Translations under genes and position numbers: made by a program | Notes under the pieces: model-generated | The model's database searches: none | Seen by the model: only the letters and a program-made list of their open reading frames with translations | Told to the model about the DNA's origin: nothing | NCBI RefSeq assembly: GCF_008042075.1 | Contig: NZ_RDBN01000053.1 | Coordinates: 1,038,481-1,071,999, forward strand | From: Streptomyces sp. UW30 | GTDB taxonomy: Bacteria; Actinomycetota; Actinomycetes; Streptomycetales; Streptomycetaceae | Reading direction: 5' to 3' | Length of the DNA: 33,519 nucleotides | Shown here: one piece after another, positions 29,792-33,519 of the stretch | Position numbering within the stretch: position 1 is the first letter of the stretch | How the letters are laid out: every line of letters starts with the position of its first letter

Positions 29792-31132
29792 TCAGCAGCG
29801 TCGCCCCTGTAAGTGCTGCTCTGATCCGTCCGCAGCGGCAAGGACGCTCAGGATCACCAGGACGACCACGACGAGCAGGAGCAGAAGGGCCACAGAGGCG
29901 GGCGTGGGGTAGTTCCACAGGAAGAGGGTGAGGCCCCCGGCGCCGATGACAGCGCCTGTGGTCAGGCGTTGGTTCGTGCGCAGCCACTGTCCGACCGCAC
30001 CTGTCGTCAGCCCCGTCCGGGCGAGCGCGTGCCCGGCAGATTCCGTACCTCGGGCCGCGGCTGAGCGCACGGCGGCGGCACCGCGGCCTCGTCCGTACGA
30101 ATACCCTGCGATCACGGTGAGCAAGGCCGTGAGCAGCGCGGTGAGGATGGCCTGCCGCAGGAACCTCACCAAGGTGTCGTAGACGGCTGCTGCGGCATCC
30201 TGCGACTGGGCAACCGGAGTCACCGCATCCAGATAGATCTGGCGCATGACGGCGAGTCCGACGAGAAGCCCGCACATCATGATTGCGACGCCGATGCCGC
30301 CGGCCATCAGCGCAACCCGGCGGGAAGGTGCCGCCCAGATGCCCAGCCCGGCGAGCACAACCACCGCCAAGGGCAACCACGGGCCGACAACGCCGAGCCA
30401 GCGGGCGGCATCACGGGCCTCACTCAGATTGTCGTTCCGAACCAGCACGATCGACTTGTCGGCCCCGGGAACGTCTGCTGCCTCAACAACCGTCACGCCG
30501 ATCAGTTGCTCCTGCAATTCTTCAATCACAGTGCCGACGTTCAGGGTGATGGTGTCGCCCCTGACCTCGAGCGCTCCGCCTCCCTCCCCCGTGAGGACAC
30601 TCGTCGCGGCGGTGTGCGCGTCGCGGTGGATGGCGTCCCACGCCTGGGCAAAGGCGTCGCTCGTCACCACCTTCTCGACCACGAAGCGCACGCCGGTCGT
30701 CAGTCCGCCCTTGAGTTCTTCATCCAGCGACCGGGCCGCGTCGACGAGGAAGCGGGGTGCATCACGGTCCGCCAGCGCGTCGGCCAGCCCATCGGTGATC
30801 TTGCGGGCGTCGATGTTCTGAACCAGGCCGTCAGTGACACGATCGATCATCAGATCCTGGACGGCGGGGTCCCTGGCGAGAGGTGAGACGGTCTGCTCAT
30901 ACCGATCAACATCGGTGACCTCGGAATTTACCCAGGTGGCAACGACGCTGATAGGTGCGAGCAGAACGGCCAGAGTGAGAAGCAGGGAAGCCCCACAGAG
31001 TCGCAGACGCCGGTGTCGCGTGCCGAGAACGCGCCGGAGTCGCTCGTACTCCGCTCGTTCGGCATTGTCCAACGGGCCGCTCGGCCTATGCCGGCCATGC
31101 TCCTCCGGGCCGGAGGCGGCAGGTGGGTCCAC
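29792..31132 (-). CDS. Multi-pass integral membrane protein, unknown function
   Basis: GTG at 31132 has GGAGGGAG upstream. The 446-residue protein has a charged cytoplasmic start, one helix near residue 50 (LLLTLAVLLAPISVVATWVN), a large exported domain of about 180 residues (VDRYEQTVSPLARDPAVQDL, FVVEKVVTSDAFAQAWDAI) and several helices from about residue 245 to the end (GPWLPLAVVVLAGLGIWAAP, GGIGVAIMMCGLLVGLAV, AILTALLTALLTVIAGY, VALLLLLVVVVLVILSVLAA). The pattern is common among uncharacterised actinomycete membrane proteins. Its 3' end abuts the element boundary, and in the frame beside it (29739-29815) an ISSWGSTQNGQWIGTQQ end looks coding, so the C-terminus may have been altered. Confidence 0.82.
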   Translation of the reverse strand: MDPPAASGPEEHGRHRPSGPLDNAERAEYERLRRVLGTRHRRLRLCGASLLLTLAVLLAPISVVATWVNSEVTDVDRYEQTVSPLARDPAVQDLMIDRVTDGLVQNIDARKITDGLADALADRDAPRFLVDAARSLDEELKGGLTTGVRFVVEKVVTSDAFAQAWDAIHRDAHTAATSVLTGEGGGALEVRGDTITLNVGTVIEELQEQLIGVTVVEAADVPGADKSIVLVRNDNLSEARDAARWLGVVGPWLPLAVVVLAGLGIWAAPSRRVALMAGGIGVAIMMCGLLVGLAVMRQIYLDAVTPVAQSQDAAAAVYDTLVRFLRQAILTALLTALLTVIAGYSYGRGRGAAAVRSAAARGTESAGHALARTGLTTGAVGQWLRTNQRLTTGAVIGAGGLTLFLWNYPTPASVALLLLLVVVVLVILSVLAAADGSEQHLQGRRC

Positions 31133-31631
31133 GGCGAACTCCCTCCGCCGCGGTCCTGGCGCGCTACGGGTGGCATGCGCCGTGGGAGGCGGAAGCTACA
31201 GAACCGGCCAACCCCTATCTCTCCATCGTCGTTCATCGGCAACCGGCACGCAGCTTGCCCAGGCACAGGCCGGCCAGAGCAACCCCCTGAAGTTGCCGCT
31301 GGCGGTGGCTCTCGCAAAGTGGGAACGGCGCTCGATGCCCGGCTGTCCTCGCGTCCCACATCGCCTGCAGCCGGCCTCAACGTCCTTCTGCCGGCGCGGC
31401 CGAAAGCGCGTCGGTAGATGCCGAGTACCGAGATCTTCTCCCAGGAGGCCCCAGAAACGCTCAGGGGCCCGACCCGCTGGAGTTCCTGCGCACCTGATGG
31501 CGGCCCGCCCTGCTCATGGCCCGGAACATCCCCTGAGGCGGTACCGGGCAGCTCGCCGACCGGTGGCGGCCTCCCATGGGCGGTGAAAGGATCAGGAATA
31601 CCCCTTTACGTACGCGTTCCCGAGGAGCGGC
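31133..31631. other. Gene-free 500 bp between membrane protein and repeat protein
   Basis: No supported coding sequence. Open frames on both strands are low-complexity Arg/Pro/Ser. The region should contain both divergent promoters, but I see no clear boxes or palindromes. Confidence 0.4.
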
Positions 31632-32528
31632 ATGGACGACGAGGGCGCAGAGGACGTGACGGAAACCGACGTCGATGACATCGATGATTACGCCGACGAG
31701 GAACCCGTCAGTGCGGAGCTCGCGGAGCCGGACGTTCTCCTCGACGTCCCCCTGCTGAAGGTGGACGAGATCGCCCTGGACGTCGAGGATCTGCGCGCGA
31801 AGGTGTCGCTCCAGGCGGAGGTGCTCGACCTGCTCCGACTGAATGTCGGGGCGTACGTGGAGCTGGGCGCCGTCCACCTCGACATCAAGGGTGTGGAGGC
31901 GCAGGCGCTGCTGAAGGTGCGTCTGGACAACGTCGTGGAGGTCATTGGGAGGGTCCTGACGACCATCGACCGCAACCCGGACGTCCTCAGGGACGTGACC
32001 TCGGGCATTGGGACCGCCGTACGTGAGGTGGGCACTGGGGCGGGCCGGACGCTCGACGAGGTCGGGCGTGGTACCGCCAGGGCGGTGGAGGACGTGGGGC
32101 GCGGAGCCGGGACCACGGTCGAGGACGTGGGGCGCGTGGCCGGGACCACGGTCGAGGACGTGGGGCGCGGGGCCGCGACCACGGTCGAGCGTCTGGGTGA
32201 CGACACGGGCAGCGCGGTCGCGGGGCTCGCGGAGCGGACCGGGGACACGGTGGAGGGAGCCGCTGCGCGGGTCGGCGAGTCGCTGTCGGACACCGCGGAG
32301 AAGGCGTCCGACGTCCCGAAGGTCGCGAGTGGCGGCGCCACACGCGCCAGGAAGGCCGGGGGCGCGACAGGCCGCGCAGAACGGAAGCTCGCGCGCGAAG
32401 AACCCGCGCGCAGGCAACGGGCCGCCGAAGGTGGCGAGGGGCGGGTGCGACGGGGCACTGAAGCGCCTCGTCGCAAGGTGAAGCGTGTGCGGGAGCAGGA
32501 GCCGGAGGACGACGGCCGGCCTCCGTGA
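31632..32528 (+). CDS. Acidic/repeat-rich protein of unknown function
   Basis: ATG at 31632 follows GAGGAG. The 298-residue protein has three parts. Residues 1-30 are very acidic (MDDEGAEDVTETDVDDIDDY). Residues 35-115 form a conserved helical region (LLDVPLLKVDEIALDVEDLR, VSLQAEVLDLLRLNVGAYVE, LDIKGVEAQALLKVRLDNVV) that I recall in uncharacterised actinomycete proteins, sometimes near gas-vesicle genes. The rest is amphipathic 11-residue repeats (VEDVGRGAGTT) followed by a Lys/Arg/Glu tail without hydrophobic core. The repeats resemble LEA or apolipoprotein helices that bind membranes. No enzyme motif is present. It is followed in the same frame, directly after its TGA, by another conserved-looking coding stretch. 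Confidence 0.78.
   Translation: MDDEGAEDVTETDVDDIDDYADEEPVSAELAEPDVLLDVPLLKVDEIALDVEDLRAKVSLQAEVLDLLRLNVGAYVELGAVHLDIKGVEAQALLKVRLDNVVEVIGRVLTTIDRNPDVLRDVTSGIGTAVREVGTGAGRTLDEVGRGTARAVEDVGRGAGTTVEDVGRVAGTTVEDVGRGAATTVERLGDDTGSAVAGLAERTGDTVEGAAARVGESLSDTAEKASDVPKVASGGATRARKAGGATGRAERKLAREEPARRQRAAEGGEGRVRRGTEAPRRKVKRVREQEPEDDGRPP
32088..32186 (+). repeat. Three 33-bp tandem repeats coding 11-residue units
   Basis: Units at 32088-32120, 32121-32153 and 32154-32186 share GAGGACGTGGGGCGCG with few differences. They encode E-D-V-G-R-x-A-x-T-T-V three times, and looser copies flank them. They are coding repeats, since they keep phase and vary mainly at single bases. Confidence 0.85.
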
Positions 32529-32570
32529 AGGCCTGAATACCGGCACGCGGACATCGAGTTCACCTCCACC

Positions 32571-32771
32571 GTGGCGGCCGACCGGCTCCGTTTCCGCGAA
32601 GCGCCGCGGGCGGACGTCCGTTTCAGCGGGAGCCCCGGCACCCGCTCGGCCACGGTGAGCACGAGGACGAACCTGGCCGACCCGGTCGACGTCGGCGTGG
32701 AGCACCGGAACGTGCAGGTCCGGTACGGGCTGTCGAACACACTGGGCACCGAGGACCGACAGCGCTCTTGA
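32571..32771 (+). CDS. Small conserved-looking protein, start uncertain
   Basis: The frame immediately after the preceding TGA (32526) reads RPEYRHADIEFTSTVAADRL, then RFREAPRADVRFSGSPGTRS and a polar end (VEHRNVQVRYGLSNTLGTED), stopping at 32771. The composition is protein-like, with alternating polar/hydrophobic residues suggesting a beta-rich fold, and the similarity seems to begin before the first possible start (GTG at 32571). That GTG has no ribosome binding site. Possibilities: translation coupled to the upstream gene, a lost ATG, or occasional readthrough of TGA. I do not know its function. Confidence 0.5.
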   Translation: MAADRLRFREAPRADVRFSGSPGTRSATVSTRTNLADPVDVGVEHRNVQVRYGLSNTLGTEDRQRS

Positions 32772-33133
32772 AACCGTCGTGGCAGCGACGCCACCGTGGG
32801 GCTCAAGCTGCTTGCGTGGCTGGTTACGGGCAAGGGGCGCCAAGCCGATCACCGTCGACGCCCACGGACACGTGGACGACGCTGAGAGCCTCGATCGCCT
32901 CATCCCGCCTGGGGAGGAGCGAAGCAGCAGCGCCCGCCGCACCGTCTCAGTTTCCGTCTCATTCAGCGCCGCTCATGGCCGTTCATGGCCGTTCAGCAGA
33001 GACTCGAAGCCGTCTCGGCATCGACAGCACACCGCCCTTGAACCCAGGTGAGGGCAAGAAGGCGCGGCGCTCTCCTGCAGTCGACGATCGGCGATCGTTT
33101 GAATTCCGTCAGCAAAAGCATGAAATTCCCGTC
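32772..33133. other. Gene-poor region with possible recombinase-like debris
   Basis: No supported gene. A plus-strand frame near 32835-32910 reads RARGAKPITVDAHGHVDDAE, which faintly resembles the ITVDxYGHL end of tyrosine recombinases, but lacks the Tyr. GGGCAAGAAGGCGCGGCGCT at 33052 repeats a segment at 26422 with one difference. Confidence 0.35.
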
Positions 33134-33160
33134 CCCGGGCGGCTGAGACAACCGCCCGGG
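33134..33160 (-). terminator. Terminator of the small secreted protein gene
   Basis: CCCGGGCGG at 33134-33142 pairs perfectly with CCGCCCGGG at 33152-33160 around a nine-base loop, 16 bases past the stop codon on the minus strand. Confidence 0.82.
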
Positions 33161-33176
33161 AACGGGTTTCCTTAAT

Positions 33177-33519
33177 TCAGCAGTGGTCGGTGTTCGTTTT
33201 GTACCAACCGCCCCAGGTATTGGTCGCGTAGTCGTCGTAGTTGCAGTAGTAGCTCCCCGCCTCCGTGATGACCTTGACAGCCTTTCCGGCGGAGTTCTCG
33301 AAGTAGCCGACCGTGGCCAGGGCTCTGCCGCCGCCGGGCATCTCCTTCCAGCTCCCCGCGCCCGACCAGGTGTGCCAGATGGTTCCCGAGGGCGCCACGC
33401 CGAAGCACTCGTCCGGTCCGTACTGCCAGTCGACGAAGTCCGCGCCGTACTCGTTGAAGTTTCCCGTGTATCCGAAACAGGTTGCCGAAGCCGCTGCCGC
33501 GGGCGAAGTGGAGACGCCC
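33177..33519 (-). CDS. Small secreted cysteine-containing protein, 5' end outside window
   Basis: The minus-strand frame is open from the window edge to the TGA at 33177, giving 114 residues. The visible start GVSTSPAAAASATCFGYTGN looks like the end of a signal peptide with cleavage after Ala-Ser-Ala. The mature part has four cysteines (ATCFGY, DECFGV, YYCNY, and the final DHC), enough for two disulfides, and is rich in Gly, Tyr and Trp (WQYGPDECFGVAPSGTIWHT, GYFENSAGKAVKVITEAGSYY). I do not recognise the family. A frame starting at GTG 33398 would lose two cysteines and is less likely. Confidence 0.7.
   Translation of the reverse strand, partial: GVSTSPAAAASATCFGYTGNFNEYGADFVDWQYGPDECFGVAPSGTIWHTWSGAGSWKEMPGGGRALATVGYFENSAGKAVKVITEAGSYYCNYDDYATNTWGGWYKTNTDHC

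Noticed and set aside
32088..32186. CRISPR or minisatellite
   Set aside because: The 33-bp units are contiguous, in frame and encode amphipathic 11-residue repeats of the host protein.

Overview
The window is high-GC actinobacterial DNA, almost certainly from a Streptomyces chromosome. Evidence: strong G/C bias at third codon positions, GTG starts, a HrdD-type sigma factor behind a perfect SigR-type promoter, and a gene order (fruK, fruR, MFS, HTH regulator, TetR, hrdD) that, from memory, matches the S. coelicolor neighbourhood of SCO3197-SCO3202.

Region 1 (1-14.3 kb) is mostly ordinary chromosome. It holds the fructose operon fruR-fruK followed by an overlapping partial reading frame, a DHA2 drug exporter next to a truncated YafY-type regulator that runs into a MITE-like inverted repeat, a TetR regulator, hrdD, a GNAT acetyltransferase, a LigB/DODA-type dioxygenase divergent from a MarR regulator, a second DHA2 exporter behind its TetR regulator, a secreted M6 metalloprotease and a double-domain IclR regulator. 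The TetR/M6 intergenic region is crowded with palindromes, including an exact Crp consensus site.

Region 2 (14.3-16.1 kb) is decayed. A 38-bp perfect palindrome sits where the IclR gene and a broken cysN pseudogene run into each other. An intact tRNA-Arg(CCT) follows.

Region 3 (about 16.1-29.7 kb) is an integrated element of the actinomycete ICE (AICE) type inserted in that tRNA gene. The 3' half of the tRNA plus its terminator is repeated at 29.65-29.74 kb. It carries a two-HTH regulator, int, xis, an iteron cluster that may be its replication origin, a D5-like helicase, a Prim-Pol replicase and a membrane protein. I see no TraB/FtsK-type transfer gene. int, the helicase, Prim-Pol and the membrane protein each contain frameshifts, so the element looks defective unless these are sequencing errors. 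Between the replication genes and the far end are a pentapeptide-repeat membrane protein flanked by 84-bp direct repeats, an FtrABC/Efe-like iron-uptake group (cupredoxin lipoprotein, P19 protein behind an iron box, membrane protein, truncated FTR1), a recombinase remnant, an ECF sigma/membrane partner pair, a SUKH-like gene flanked by direct repeats and a Nudix remnant.

Region 4 (29.7-33.5 kb) is chromosome again: a multi-pass membrane protein, a repeat-rich protein with an in-frame continuation beyond its stop codon, and the 3' part of a small secreted cysteine-containing protein.
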